Source: Thiotrichaceae bacterium (GTDB lineage: Bacteria > Pseudomonadota > Gammaproteobacteria > Eutrophobiales > Eutrophobiaceae). Taken from it: a stretch of 64,000 nt of DNA. Location of the stretch: the NCBI GenBank assembly GCA_012960105.1, contig DUBV01000056.1, positions 19,105 to 83,104 of the forward strand, read 5' to 3'. The notes under the pieces are model-generated. The model was not told the DNA's origin. It worked only from the letters and a program-made list of their open reading frames with translations, and ran no database searches. Positions 10,286-20,206 of this stretch are shown piece by piece (the stretch's first letter is position 1; every line of letters starts with the position of its first letter). Position numbers and translations under genes: made by a program.

Positions 10286-10786
10286 TTACTTATCGACTTC
10301 GATATACAAGAAACCTAAACCACCTGAAGCACCTATTCCTGTGCTGGTTTCAATAGCTAAAGGTTGTAAGCTGAAACTGTCATTGCTTCCACCGATTAAT
10401 GCTTTTGCACCCAATCCTAGGCCAAGTGCTGCTGATAATTCACCACCAACATATTTACCTGCTAAAGCATGGCTACCAATACTCACATCTGAACTAGCTG
10501 CGAAAACAGTAAAATGCATGATTTCATCAGTTTTGAAACTCAAATCAAGACCAAGTCCAATTCCTGTTTCACCTTTATATTTTTCCACAGTACCGGCATT
10601 GTTAAATTCACATGTAACATCAGCCGTAGAACGAATAATGAGATTTACGCGAGAACCTGGTACTACGATACATTTGAGTATACCTATTTCCAAACCACCA
10701 TGATTATCAGCCAAAACTGGTTGATAAAAACTGGCTATAAGAGCGACGCAAAATAGATGAGAAATTCTTTTGATTGTTTTATTCAT
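10286..10786 (-). CDS. DUF992-family exported protein
   Basis: A 166-residue protein with a Sec signal peptide (basic start, hydrophobic 9-22, likely cleavage after V-L-A-D). The mature part matches the pattern I know for DUF992: it opens G-I-L-K-C, has a second cysteine in V-T-C-E-F and a Y-K-G-E-T-G segment. It ends with a long glycine-rich region: A-L-A-G-K-Y-V-G, L-G-L-G-A-K-A-L-I-G-G-S, L-Q-P, then a hydrophobic tail. The two cysteines could form a disulfide. Function is unknown. The family is known to me mainly from Alphaproteobacteria, so transfer is possible. It is monocistronic, facing the shared terminator at 10241. Confidence 0.75.
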   Translation of the reverse strand: MNKTIKRISHLFCVALIASFYQPVLADNHGGLEIGILKCIVVPGSRVNLIIRSTADVTCEFNNAGTVEKYKGETGIGLGLDLSFKTDEIMHFTVFAASSDVSIGSHALAGKYVGGELSAALGLGLGAKALIGGSNDSFSLQPLAIETSTGIGASGGLGFLYIEVDK

Positions 10787-10879
10787 GCTTTATTTTTCCT
10801 TAATTAAAAATTCCAATAATTAGAGTAGTAATAAATAAAATGGTATTCTTACATGGTATATTTCACACTATGAAAATTA

Positions 10880-12028
10880 TTAATAATTTTTTAAGCCTGA
10901 CCAAGCGACAAAAACACCTACAGCGCTGAGTATAGCTGCGAATAGGAAAGTTTGCATGGATCCGACAGCATCCCAAAGATAGCCGCTAACTAAACTACCA
11001 AGGGCGATACCTGCACCAAAACTAATGCTGCTGTAGAGCGCCTGTCCTCTGCCCTGATGTGCACCTTTGAACTCCTTATGGATATATTGAATCGCAACTG
11101 CATGATAGATCCCAAAGGTTGCCGCGTGCAGGCATTGGGCAAATAATAATATAGCCACATTATCCACAAACAAAGCAGTCAATACCCAACGTAAGGTAGC
11201 TAAAATCAAAGTCAGGATCATTAATAATCGCAATCCAAATCGACCGATAACGCGATGAATAAAAATATAGATGATAACTTCTGCAAGCGCTCCAACTGCC
11301 CAGGCCGCACCTATAAAGCTATTTGAGTATCCATGTTCTTCTAGATAAATAGAAAAGAAAGTGTAGTAGGCACCATGTCCAGCCTGAATGAGAAAGCAAA
11401 CGAGCATCAATGAAATGACATGAGGCTTTAATAAAATGGAACGAAAACTCGAGCCATTTGACTGTTCATGTTCCATTGATATTTCGGGAATAAACAGGGT
11501 ATGTATCCAGACCAGCAACATCGAACCAATTAACATTGGTAATAAATATGCAATCGGTTGATGATCAAAATACGGTCCTAATATCAACACGGCAACGATA
11601 AAACTAATAGAGCCCCAAATTCTGATCACCGTATAACTATCACTCTCTTCACCTAGATGCGACATGGTTGCCGCTTCAACTTGTGGTAACGCCGCGCTCC
11701 AAAAAATGGCAAAGATAAAAAGGATAAGAAACAGAGACCAAAAGTCCTGATAAAACAAAACTAGTGAAAACGAGATTGCTGATAGTAATGAAGTTAGTCT
11801 AACCACCCGCATTCGTTTACCGCTATGGTCGACTACCCAACCCCATATAAACGATGAAAATATTTTCGTGGCAACAACGACCGCGGATAAAATACCAATT
11901 TGCTCGGCTGACATATTGATCGACTTAAGGTAAAGCGACCAATACGGCATGAAACCACCGATGGTGATAAAAAAGAGAAAGTAATAGCCGGACAGTCGCC
12001 AGTACGGCAAGCCGTCGACTTTAATCAT
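10880..12028 (-). CDS. MFS transporter (HcaT/LacY-like MFS_1 group)
   Basis: Twelve hydrophobic helices in 382 residues. The first helix contains F-M-P-Y-W-S-L-Y-L and the loop after helix 2 carries W-G-W-V-V-D-H-S-G-K-R, a variant of the MFS motif A. The sequence type is that of the MFS_1-like group, which includes the 3-phenylpropionate carrier HcaT and nucleoside/sugar symporters. The substrate cannot be predicted. It stands alone on the minus strand between the DUF992 gene and aroC, with about 90 and 165 bp of non-coding sequence on either side. Confidence 0.85.
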   Translation of the reverse strand: MIKVDGLPYWRLSGYYFLFFITIGGFMPYWSLYLKSINMSAEQIGILSAVVVATKIFSSFIWGWVVDHSGKRMRVVRLTSLLSAISFSLVLFYQDFWSLFLILFIFAIFWSAALPQVEAATMSHLGEESDSYTVIRIWGSISFIVAVLILGPYFDHQPIAYLLPMLIGSMLLVWIHTLFIPEISMEHEQSNGSSFRSILLKPHVISLMLVCFLIQAGHGAYYTFFSIYLEEHGYSNSFIGAAWAVGALAEVIIYIFIHRVIGRFGLRLLMILTLILATLRWVLTALFVDNVAILLFAQCLHAATFGIYHAVAIQYIHKEFKGAHQGRGQALYSSISFGAGIALGSLVSGYLWDAVGSMQTFLFAAILSAVGVFVAWSGLKNY

Positions 12029-12194
12029 AAGGGCTGCTCTGTTGATTCTGAGTAAGATAGATTGAAATTCATAATTTTCAAGAGCAAGGCACTGAGTACC
12101 TGTAAAAGTTATTCTATTGCGGGAGCTTAGTAACGCTGCTATTGGAAATTATGGACTCAAGATATTTATTCATGAATTGATAGAGAAGCCCTAA

Positions 12195-13298
12195 CTAGCT
12201 ATTTGATGCAGGAACGATCGGAGTTGCTGAATGCACATCAGCATTCTGGCCACGATGACGCAGTAGATGATCCATTAATACCAAAGCCAACATGGCTTCA
12301 GCAATAGGCGTAGCACGAATACCGACACAAGGATCATGACGTCCTTTGGTTATAACTTCTGTTGCCTTGCCAGACTTATCAATCGTATCGCCCGGTAAAC
12401 GTATACTGGAAGTTGGCTTCAAAGCCATACTCACGAGAATATCCTGACCTGAAGAAATTCCACCCAAAATACCTCCAGCGTTATTTCCAACAAAACCTTC
12501 CGGCGTCATTTCATCACGATGTACCGTGCCTTTTTGCTCAACCGATTCAAAACCAGCACCTATTTCCACTGCTTTCGCTGCATTAATCCCCATCATTGCA
12601 TGAGCAATATCCGCATCGAGACGATCAAAGATAGGTTCGCCTAAACCAACAGGTACATTCTCAGCAACAACATTAATTCTCGCACCGATAGACTCGCCTT
12701 CTTTACGTAGCGTATCCATATAATCATCTAATTCAGAAACACGGTCCGCATCAGGACAAAAGAATGAATTGTTCTCTACTTCATCCCAACTTTTATGTTC
12801 GATTTTTATCGGGCCAATTTGTGATAGATATCCACGAATCACTATTCCAAATTTCTCTTTTAAATACTTCTTGGCAATTGCACCCGCAGCAACACGCATA
12901 CAGGTTTCGCGAGCAGACGCTCGACCACCGCCACGATGATCACGTATGCCGTATTTTTGCTGATAAGCATAATCCGCATGGCCTGGACGAAAGGTATTCT
13001 CGATATTGCCGTAATCTTTCGATTTTTGATCTTCATTCTCGATCAACAAACCGATAGGAGTACCCGTGGTCACTCCTTCAAACACGCCACCCATGATTTT
13101 TACCGTATCCGACTCTTTGCGCTGCGTCACATGACGTGATTTTCCAGGCTTACGACGATTCAAATCGTGCTGCATATCCGATTCTGTTAACGCCATTCCC
13201 GGAGGGCACCCATCTACAATGCATAGGTAACCGGGGCCATGGCTTTCGCCGGCGCTGGTCACTGTGAATAATTTTCCGAATGTATTTCCTGACATGCC
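12195..13298 (-). CDS. aroC: Chorismate synthase
   Basis: Last step of the shikimate pathway: EPSP to chorismate, with reduced FMN. I place the start at 13298, giving [10 protein letters not shown], which matches the conserved N-terminus; an in-frame ATG eight codons upstream (13322) adds a non-conserved tail. Family signatures are present: G-E-S-H-G-P near residue 18, the R-P-G-H-A-D segment, [11 protein letters not shown] and the C-terminal R-H-D-P-C. At 367 residues it is normal length. No Shine-Dalgarno settles the start, so conservation decides. Confidence 0.96.
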   Translation of the reverse strand, partial: GMSGNTFGKLFTVTSAGESHGPGYLCIVDGCPPGMALTESDMQHDLNRRKPGKSRHVTQRKESDTVKIMGGVFEGVTTGTPIGLLIENEDQKSKDYGNIENTFRPGHADYAYQQKYGIRDHRGGGRASARETCMRVAAGAIAKKYLKEKFGIVIRGYLSQIGPIKIEHKSWDEVENNSFFCPDADRVSELDDYMDTLRKEGESIGARINVVAENVPVGLGEPIFDRLDADIAHAMMGINAAKAVEIGAGFESVEQKGTVHRDEMTPEGFVGNNAGGILGGISSGQDILVSMALKPTSSIRLPGDTIDKSGKATEVITKGRHDPCVGIRATPIAEAMLALVLMDHLLRHRGQNADVHSATPIVPASNS

Positions 13299-13419
13299 GC
13301 TATTGTATATGGGAACGACCATCTCGTATATGTTGAACTATAATGACTAATTAACTTCTCATATAGACGATAAGCATGCTTTGTTATGATGCTTGAATAA
13401 TGTTTAAATCAGGATTGAT

Positions 13420-13941
13420 ATGATACGAATTATTCTAATTTCACTTTTTCTACTACTGCCTTTGTCAATAAAGGCGGATGCGCTTAGTATGAGTTTGGTT
13501 AACATTGCCGGTGTCGAAGAACCATTAAATAAACACATAGGCAAAGGCCAATGGGTGGTCGTCAATACATGGAGTCCGACCTGTAGTGCCTGTGTGATTG
13601 ACTTGCCCTTGATCAAAAAATTTATAGCACGAAATCCAGATATCCCTGTATTGGGCGTGACTTTAGACTTCCCCAGCTTTGGCTACGGCAAGATGGATAT
13701 TCTGCAAGCATACATAAAAAAAGATCCCCTAGACTATCCTCTGTTTCTGGCAGATATCGAACAAGCCTCAGAAGTCATTGGTCGCTGGTTAGTCGGTATT
13801 CCAGCGATGACTATTTTCCACCCCGATGGACGCGCATTAGTCACATGGCCGGGAGTAGTTGAGATTGATGAGATAGAAAAATTTATCGCGAATTATAAAG
13901 AGGAAAGTGATCCGTTATCGGGTGAGTTTAGTAACTTTTAA
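13420..13941 (+). CDS. Exported TlpA/ResA-like thioredoxin-fold protein
   Basis: A 173-residue protein with an N-terminal hydrophobic signal (residues 1-18) and a thioredoxin fold. The redox site is W-S-P-T-C-S-A-C (C55, C58), and the cis-proline region is G-I-P-A-M-T-I-F. TlpA-type proteins reduce or oxidise periplasmic thiols, for instance in cytochrome c or copper-centre assembly. The partner is not shown by the neighbours. An AGGA precedes the ATG. It diverges from aroC and converges on rnt. The specific role is unknown. Confidence 0.85.
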   Translation: MIRIILISLFLLLPLSIKADALSMSLVNIAGVEEPLNKHIGKGQWVVVNTWSPTCSACVIDLPLIKKFIARNPDIPVLGVTLDFPSFGYGKMDILQAYIKKDPLDYPLFLADIEQASEVIGRWLVGIPAMTIFHPDGRALVTWPGVVEIDEIEKFIANYKEESDPLSGEFSNF

Positions 13942-13986
13942 AGTTTTATTTTTTTTAGCTCAGCTTTTCGCCTTTATGACGCCTGT

Positions 13987-14004
13987 CTTTTCTTTAAAGA
14001 AAAG
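13987..14004. terminator. Perfect 18-nt palindrome between convergent genes
   Basis: CTTTTCTTT / AAAGAAAAG is a perfect inverted repeat without a loop, lying between the thioredoxin-like gene (plus) and rnt (minus). A T-rich run precedes it at 13945-13956. It may act as a weak two-way terminator; a protein-binding palindrome is the alternative. The stem has only two GC pairs per arm, so confidence is low. Confidence 0.35.
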
Positions 14005-14056
14005 TGACACGCTATCAAGCAGGAATAATCTTAAAAATAATTATGACGTTAAAGAA

Positions 14057-14749
14057 CTACTCTGAACCAAACATTCCCGAATACTTATTCCATTTATTAA
14101 CAATTTCACAAAATAATAATGCAGTTTGTTCTGCATCATATCGTGCTGAGTGGGCTTGTTTGTCATCCCATGCTATATCTGCTGCTTCAGCGGCGCGTGC
14201 TAATACGGTTTGTCCATAAACCAGGCCTGCCATGGTTGCGGTATCGAAGGTACTGAAGGGATGAAATGGATTGCGTTTTACTTTGGTACGTTCAACAGCG
14301 GCATTTAAAAAATTAATATCGAAGGCAGCATTATGTCCGACTAGTATTGCACGACTGCAACGGTGTTCTTTTATTTTCTGTCGTATCGGTTTGAATATTT
14401 CATGCAGTGCTTCTGTTTCATCTACTGCAATCTGTCTGCGGAATGGATGGTCTGGATCAATACCGGTAAAATCTAATGAAGCCTGATCTAAATTCGCACC
14501 TTCAAAAGGATTAACATGTTTGGATATGACTTCATCGATACACCATTGATGTTCATCATTAACCTTTACCGTTACTGCTGCAATTTCTAACATGGCATCA
14601 GTTGCTGCATTAAAACCTGCGGTTTCTATATCAACAATAACAGGCAGGAAACCACGGAAGCGTTTTGCAACTTCGGTTTTCTCTCTTCCCTTAGCCTCAG
14701 AATTAGATTCTGAGTGGGTACTCGCTTCGTTTATTTCTTCAGTTGCCAT
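14057..14749 (-). CDS. rnt: Ribonuclease T
   Basis: DEDD-family 3'->5' exoribonuclease that trims the CCA end in tRNA turnover and matures 5S and 23S rRNA ends. The ExoI motif V-D-I-E-T-A-G-F gives D40 and E42. A later N-A-A-F-D segment and the H-S-A-R-Y-D ExoIII motif complete the set. The 230 residues include a polar N-terminal extension of about 30 residues. The start overlaps the end of pyrC by 19 bp, so the two are translated from one minus-strand transcript. Confidence 0.94.
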   Translation of the reverse strand: MATEEINEASTHSESNSEAKGREKTEVAKRFRGFLPVIVDIETAGFNAATDAMLEIAAVTVKVNDEHQWCIDEVISKHVNPFEGANLDQASLDFTGIDPDHPFRRQIAVDETEALHEIFKPIRQKIKEHRCSRAILVGHNAAFDINFLNAAVERTKVKRNPFHPFSTFDTATMAGLVYGQTVLARAAEAADIAWDDKQAHSARYDAEQTALLFCEIVNKWNKYSGMFGSE

Positions 14750-15765
14750 GAACTCGTTTCGCCTGCTCTAAAAGGAACCAGTACGCTATCGCCGAAGGCT
14801 ATCGTTTCTGGAATTTCGAACGCTTCTTTAATTAAAGTAATTTGACCTTCGTTGTGCGCCAGACCATAAAAGTCTGCACCATAATGACTAGCAAAAGCTT
14901 CCAGCTTATCTAGCTTACCTATAGCATCAAAGGCTTCAGCATAAAGTTCTAATGCAATATGTGCTGAAAATATTCCAGCACAACCACAACCGGTTTCTTT
15001 ATTCTTGCGTTCATGTGGTGCGCTATCAGTACCAAGGAAGAATTTTGCATTACCACTGGTTGCCGCTTCTTGTACCGCTAGGCGATCATCTTCGGCTTTT
15101 AATATTGGTAAGCAATAATTATGTGGCCGTAGTCCGCCCTTAAATAAATCGTTTCGGTTTAATAAAATATGCTGCGGCGTAATGGTTGCCACTATATTCG
15201 CATTAGCACTTAAAACAAAATCAACGGCTGCTCGGGTAGTGATATGTTCAAAAACAATTTTTAAATCTGGGAAATCTTTTACTAATGGTGTTAATACCTT
15301 ATCGATAAACACGGCTTCACGATCAAATACATCAACACTGTTATCAGTTACTTCGCCATGCACTAATAATGGTAGACCTGTCTCCATCATTGCTTCGAGT
15401 GCAACGGTAGGCTTTCTTATATCGGTTACGCCTTGATCAGAATTTGTCGTTGCGCCTGCCGGGTAATATTTTAAGGCTTTAACGAAATCACTTTTTGCCG
15501 CGGTATTAATTTCTTCAGCTGAGGTATTGTCCGTGAGATATAAAGTCATTAATGGCTCAAAACTGTATTGTTCATCGACACAGTCCAAAATCTGTTGCTT
15601 ATATTCCAACGCCATAGCTGTTGTTAATACCGGCGGTCTTAGATTCGGCATGATAATCGCCCGCGTAAATTGTGCTGCAGTATGATTGACGATACTGGCT
15701 AGGGCTGCGCCATCACGCAGATGCAGGTGTAAATCGTCCGGTTTTGTGATGTTGAGTGTTTGCAT
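14731..15765 (-). CDS. pyrC: Dihydroorotase (class II, PyrC)
   Basis: Cyclises carbamoyl aspartate to dihydroorotate in pyrimidine synthesis. The zinc ligands begin with L-H-L-H-L-R (H13, H15). The carbamylated lysine is in K-Y-Y-P-A-G-A-T-T-N-S, and later ligands are in V-H-G-E and F-E-H-I-T-T. The catalytic Asp region is L-G-T-D-S-A-P-H. At 344 residues it matches E. coli PyrC. It is upstream of and overlaps rnt, a linkage also seen in other gammaproteobacteria. Confidence 0.96.
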   Translation of the reverse strand: MQTLNITKPDDLHLHLRDGAALASIVNHTAAQFTRAIIMPNLRPPVLTTAMALEYKQQILDCVDEQYSFEPLMTLYLTDNTSAEEINTAAKSDFVKALKYYPAGATTNSDQGVTDIRKPTVALEAMMETGLPLLVHGEVTDNSVDVFDREAVFIDKVLTPLVKDFPDLKIVFEHITTRAAVDFVLSANANIVATITPQHILLNRNDLFKGGLRPHNYCLPILKAEDDRLAVQEAATSGNAKFFLGTDSAPHERKNKETGCGCAGIFSAHIALELYAEAFDAIGKLDKLEAFASHYGADFYGLAHNEGQITLIKEAFEIPETIAFGDSVLVPFRAGETSSWQLKK

Positions 15766-15871
15766 TTCTGAATGAACATTACATATTAAAAATTGAAAGG
15801 TATCATATGCAGCACTAATTGTCCGTGACAGTTATTAGTTGCATTTTTACTATTTTTATAGAGAGAAAACA

Positions 15872-16912
15872 ATGGAATACGACAAACTCGGCCAGACCGA
15901 TATTGAAATCAGTAAAATCTGCATAGGCACAATGACCTGGGGTGAGCAGAATACCGAGGCTGAAGCACATGAACAGTTGGATTACGCAATTGATGCAGGA
16001 ATTACTTTTATCGATACAGCTGAAATGTATCCCATTGCGCCAACAGCAGAAACGCAGGGATTGACGGAGACCTATATTGGTAACTGGTTAAACTCGCGGC
16101 AAAACCGCGACAAACTTGTAATAGCAACCAAGGTTGTTGCGCAACAAGAATGGCTACCGCATATACGCAATGGCGAAGCCAAGCTCGACAGGAAGAATAT
16201 TACAGAGGCACTGGATGCCTCATTAAAACGTTTGCAGACAGATTATGTCGATCTCTATCAAATACACTGGCCAGAACGAGATACGAATTTCTTTGGTAAA
16301 TTGAATTATTACCACGCACCAGAAAAAGACGGTGTCACTATCGCCGAAACACTGGACGTGCTTGATGGATTAGTGAAACGAGGAAAAATCCGCAGCATTG
16401 GTATATCTAATGAAACCGCCTGGGGCTGTGCTGAGTATTTACGTGTAGCAAATGAGCAGGGCTTATCTCGCATTGTCAGTATTCAGAACCCGTATAGTTT
16501 ATTGAATCGCAGCTTTGAAATTGGTTTATCTGAATTTGCCCATCGGGAACAGGTCGGTTTATTAGCTTACTCGCCTTTAGGCTTTGGTGTATTGAGTGGC
16601 AAATATCTTGGTGGCGCCGAACCTGAAAATTCACGACTGACTTTATTCAAGAGTTATACGCGCTATTCCAATCCGCAGGCTATTGCAGCGACGGAAGCTT
16701 ATGTTGCGCTGGCTAAAAAAAATGGACTCGACCCATCACAAATGGCATTGGCTTATATTAATAGCCGACCGTTCGTGACGAGTAACATCATCGGTGCCAC
16801 AACTATCGAACAACTAAAAACCAATATTAAAAGTATCAATGTTAAACTAAACAAAGACACCATAAGAGCGATAGAAGCAATTCATGAAAAAATTCCCAAC
16901 CCAGCTCCATAA
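15872..16912 (+). CDS. tas: NADP(H)-dependent aldo/keto reductase Tas
   Basis: TIM-barrel oxidoreductase of the aldo/keto reductase family. The start at 15872 (after an AGAGAG stretch) gives M-E-Y-D-K-L-G and 346 residues, the length of E. coli Tas; an upstream in-frame ATG at 15839 adds an unlikely leader. The tetrad is recognisable: D and Y in F-I-D-T-A-E-M-Y, K in V-I-A-T-K-V-V and H in Y-Q-I-H-W. The phrase E-T-Q-G-L-T-E-T-Y-I-G-N-W is typical of Tas. The physiological substrate is unknown. Its last 29 bp overlap the next gene. Confidence 0.92.
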   Translation: MEYDKLGQTDIEISKICIGTMTWGEQNTEAEAHEQLDYAIDAGITFIDTAEMYPIAPTAETQGLTETYIGNWLNSRQNRDKLVIATKVVAQQEWLPHIRNGEAKLDRKNITEALDASLKRLQTDYVDLYQIHWPERDTNFFGKLNYYHAPEKDGVTIAETLDVLDGLVKRGKIRSIGISNETAWGCAEYLRVANEQGLSRIVSIQNPYSLLNRSFEIGLSEFAHREQVGLLAYSPLGFGVLSGKYLGGAEPENSRLTLFKSYTRYSNPQAIAATEAYVALAKKNGLDPSQMALAYINSRPFVTSNIIGATTIEQLKTNIKSINVKLNKDTIRAIEAIHEKIPNPAP

Positions 16913-17276
16913 ATTATTTTTACTAACAAGTTGCCTATTAGTTTCCCCTACGCTGTTCGCAATAACGGATGAGGAAGCTATCTGGTCGTATGTATTTTTA
17001 ATTCCGGTCTATTTCGTTTTGATTCTACAATCATTGTTGGTTTTACTTGCATTGATAATGAAGCAGTTCAACTCCAGAAAATTGCTGATCACCAGTTTGA
17101 GTATAGGCAGCGTCATTATTACAGTAGGTTTAGCTATAGCATTCTATTTTGAATCGATAATTCAATTAGGCTGGCATCTTTTATATTTTATTGCATTAGC
17201 TATTGTGACCTTGGTTTTCCCGACTATTCAATACAAGCTTTTGAATAAAGAAGAAATATCTCCGATGGAGGAATAG
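16884..17276 (+). CDS. Small membrane protein, function unknown
   Basis: A 130-residue protein overlapping the end of tas by 29 bp in another frame. It begins with a signal-like segment (K-K-F then hydrophobic 11-26), followed by three further hydrophobic stretches (about 36-58, 68-88, 93-112) and a short charged tail. I do not recognise a family. The hydrophobic periodicity and uninterrupted frame outside the overlap favour a real gene. Translational coupling to tas is likely. Confidence 0.6.
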   Translation: MKKFPTQLHKLFLLTSCLLVSPTLFAITDEEAIWSYVFLIPVYFVLILQSLLVLLALIMKQFNSRKLLITSLSIGSVIITVGLAIAFYFESIIQLGWHLLYFIALAIVTLVFPTIQYKLLNKEEISPMEE

Positions 17277-17344
17277 AGGTATAAGCCAGAATTGACTCAA
17301 ATTAACTGAACATTCATTGTATAATCGGAATACATCATTAATAA

Positions 17345-18730
<1,386 letters not shown>

Positions 18731-18756
18731 TAAACGCGATAGGAAAAAAAACACAG

Positions 18757-19272
18757 ATGATAGATTTTGCTGAATATACGCTGGGAGAATCTTCTGAAGA
18801 CGCACTAACTATCACCAGTCGTGAAGAGAATGCTGCTGTGACACTGGAAATGGTGAAACAATGTAAGCAAAAACTGGACATCATTAGCCAGGAACTTGAT
18901 CCCAATGTTTATGATCAGGCTGATTTTCTCGAAATCTTGAGAAAATTGGCGATAAACAGCCGTCATGTTGAAATTCGTATTATTGTTTTTCAACCGCAAT
19001 TAATCGTCAGTCGCGGCCACAAACTCATTGATTTAGCAGGAAAAGTCAGCAGTTACATTGAAATCCGCAAAGCTTCAACACAATATATATCATTCAATGA
19101 ATCGGTGCTTATTGCCGATGAAGTAGGCTATATCTATAGAGAAAGTACCGAACGTTACAGAGGAAAAGTAAACTTCAACGCGCGTCGTGAGTCGAAACAC
19201 CTATTAGACGTATTTGACAGCATGTGGGAAACCGCAAAACCGGACCCAAATTTGCGTAGGATGCATATATGA
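18757..19272 (+). CDS. DUF7931-like protein (phospholipase-D-like fold, no HKD motif)
   Basis: A 171-residue cytoplasmic protein. Its pattern (T-S-R-E-E-N, L-D-I-I-S-Q-E-L-D-P-N-V-Y-D, F-L-E-I-L-R-K-L-A, I-V-S-R-G-H-K-L-I, Y-I-Y-R, ending P-D-P-N-L-R-R-M-H-I) matches what I know as DUF7931, a domain related to phospholipase D folds. The HxKxxxxD catalytic motif of true PLD enzymes is absent, so I expect a binding or scaffold role. The stop overlaps the next gene's start by 4 bp (ATGA), implying coupled translation with a periplasmic secretin-N-domain protein. The family name is from memory; the function is unknown. Confidence 0.7.
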   Translation: MIDFAEYTLGESSEDALTITSREENAAVTLEMVKQCKQKLDIISQELDPNVYDQADFLEILRKLAINSRHVEIRIIVFQPQLIVSRGHKLIDLAGKVSSYIEIRKASTQYISFNESVLIADEVGYIYRESTERYRGKVNFNARRESKHLLDVFDSMWETAKPDPNLRRMHI

Positions 19273-20135
19273 AAAAGTTATTATTATCTGCGTTATTTAT
19301 TTTCTTCTGGACAGCGACGCCAGTTTTGGCGGAATCCATGAAGTTAGAAATTATTGAATTGAAGCATGGTCTGGTATCGCAAATTATTCCCGTACTCAAA
19401 CCCTTGGTTGCAGAAGGTGGCACCGTCACCGGGATGAACAGTAAATTAATCATCAAAACCACACCCTCAAATCTGAAACAAATTAAAGCCGTACTCGCGC
19501 AATTAGATAAATCCCCTCGCCGATTAATGATCAGCGTAAAACAGAATGTTGATGGTAATTTTAAAGTAAACGAAAGTGGTTTATCCGGTCGCTATAGCAA
19601 TAAGAATGTTAAAGTAATTTCACCTGATACGGGTCGTGGTGGCACGATAATACAAGGCACAGATGGTGATGGTAATGTAGTTCGCTACCGCACACTTGAA
19701 ACCAAATCCTACAATGAAGATAGAAATGTATTCCGCATACAAACACTGGAAGGACATCACGCCCATATTGATATTGGACAATCCGTCGCCATTCCAACTC
19801 AAAGCATTCAAGTCACATCAGGTGGCGTAGTGACAACAACAGGCGGAGTTGAATACAAAGACGTCACTTCTGGTTTCTATGTCTTGCCAAGACTCCAAGG
19901 CGATAATGTCACGCTACTAGTCGCACCACATTTATCACGCATCAGCCCCGGACAAGCAGCAACCTTTGATATCCAGAATGTGGAAACCACCGCCCGAGGT
20001 AAATTAGGCGAATGGATACAAATTGGCGGTTCGACTCAACATTTCAATGATAGTAGCAAGAGAAATGCGATTAGTACTAAACGACGTGAACGTGAACAGA
20101 GGACAGTCCTAATTAAAGTGGAAGAAATTAAATAA
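19269..20135 (+). CDS. Periplasmic secretin N-terminal-domain protein
   Basis: A 288-residue exported protein (signal peptide about 1-21, cleavage near V-L-A-E). It starts with a secretin N/NolW-type domain: L-E-I-I-E-L-K-H-G then I-I-P-V-L-K-P-L-V, N-S-K-L-I-I-K-T and I-K-A-V-L-A-Q-L-D. The rest is beta-rich with glycine-rich stretches and has no recognisable C-terminal secretin barrel, so it is not a complete outer-membrane secretin. It overlaps the DUF7931-like gene by 4 bp. No type II/III secretion or pilus genes are nearby. The role is unknown. Confidence 0.75.
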   Translation: MKKLLLSALFIFFWTATPVLAESMKLEIIELKHGLVSQIIPVLKPLVAEGGTVTGMNSKLIIKTTPSNLKQIKAVLAQLDKSPRRLMISVKQNVDGNFKVNESGLSGRYSNKNVKVISPDTGRGGTIIQGTDGDGNVVRYRTLETKSYNEDRNVFRIQTLEGHHAHIDIGQSVAIPTQSIQVTSGGVVTTTGGVEYKDVTSGFYVLPRLQGDNVTLLVAPHLSRISPGQAATFDIQNVETTARGKLGEWIQIGGSTQHFNDSSKRNAISTKRREREQRTVLIKVEEIK

Positions 20136-20152
20136 TTTCTCGTGTTATCCCT

Positions 20153-20173
20153 TTGCTGATAAAATATCAGCAA
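20153..20173. other. 9-bp perfect hairpin between the secretin-N gene and purL
   Basis: TTGCTGATA and TATCAGCAA form a perfect 9-bp stem with an AAA loop, followed by TATTCCTT. It lies 34 bp before the purL start. It could be a weak terminator of the upstream unit or part of the purL leader. The structure is seen; the role is inferred. Confidence 0.4.
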
Positions 20174-20206
20174 TATTCCTTCACCTGACCAAAAACCATC
20201 GAATTA

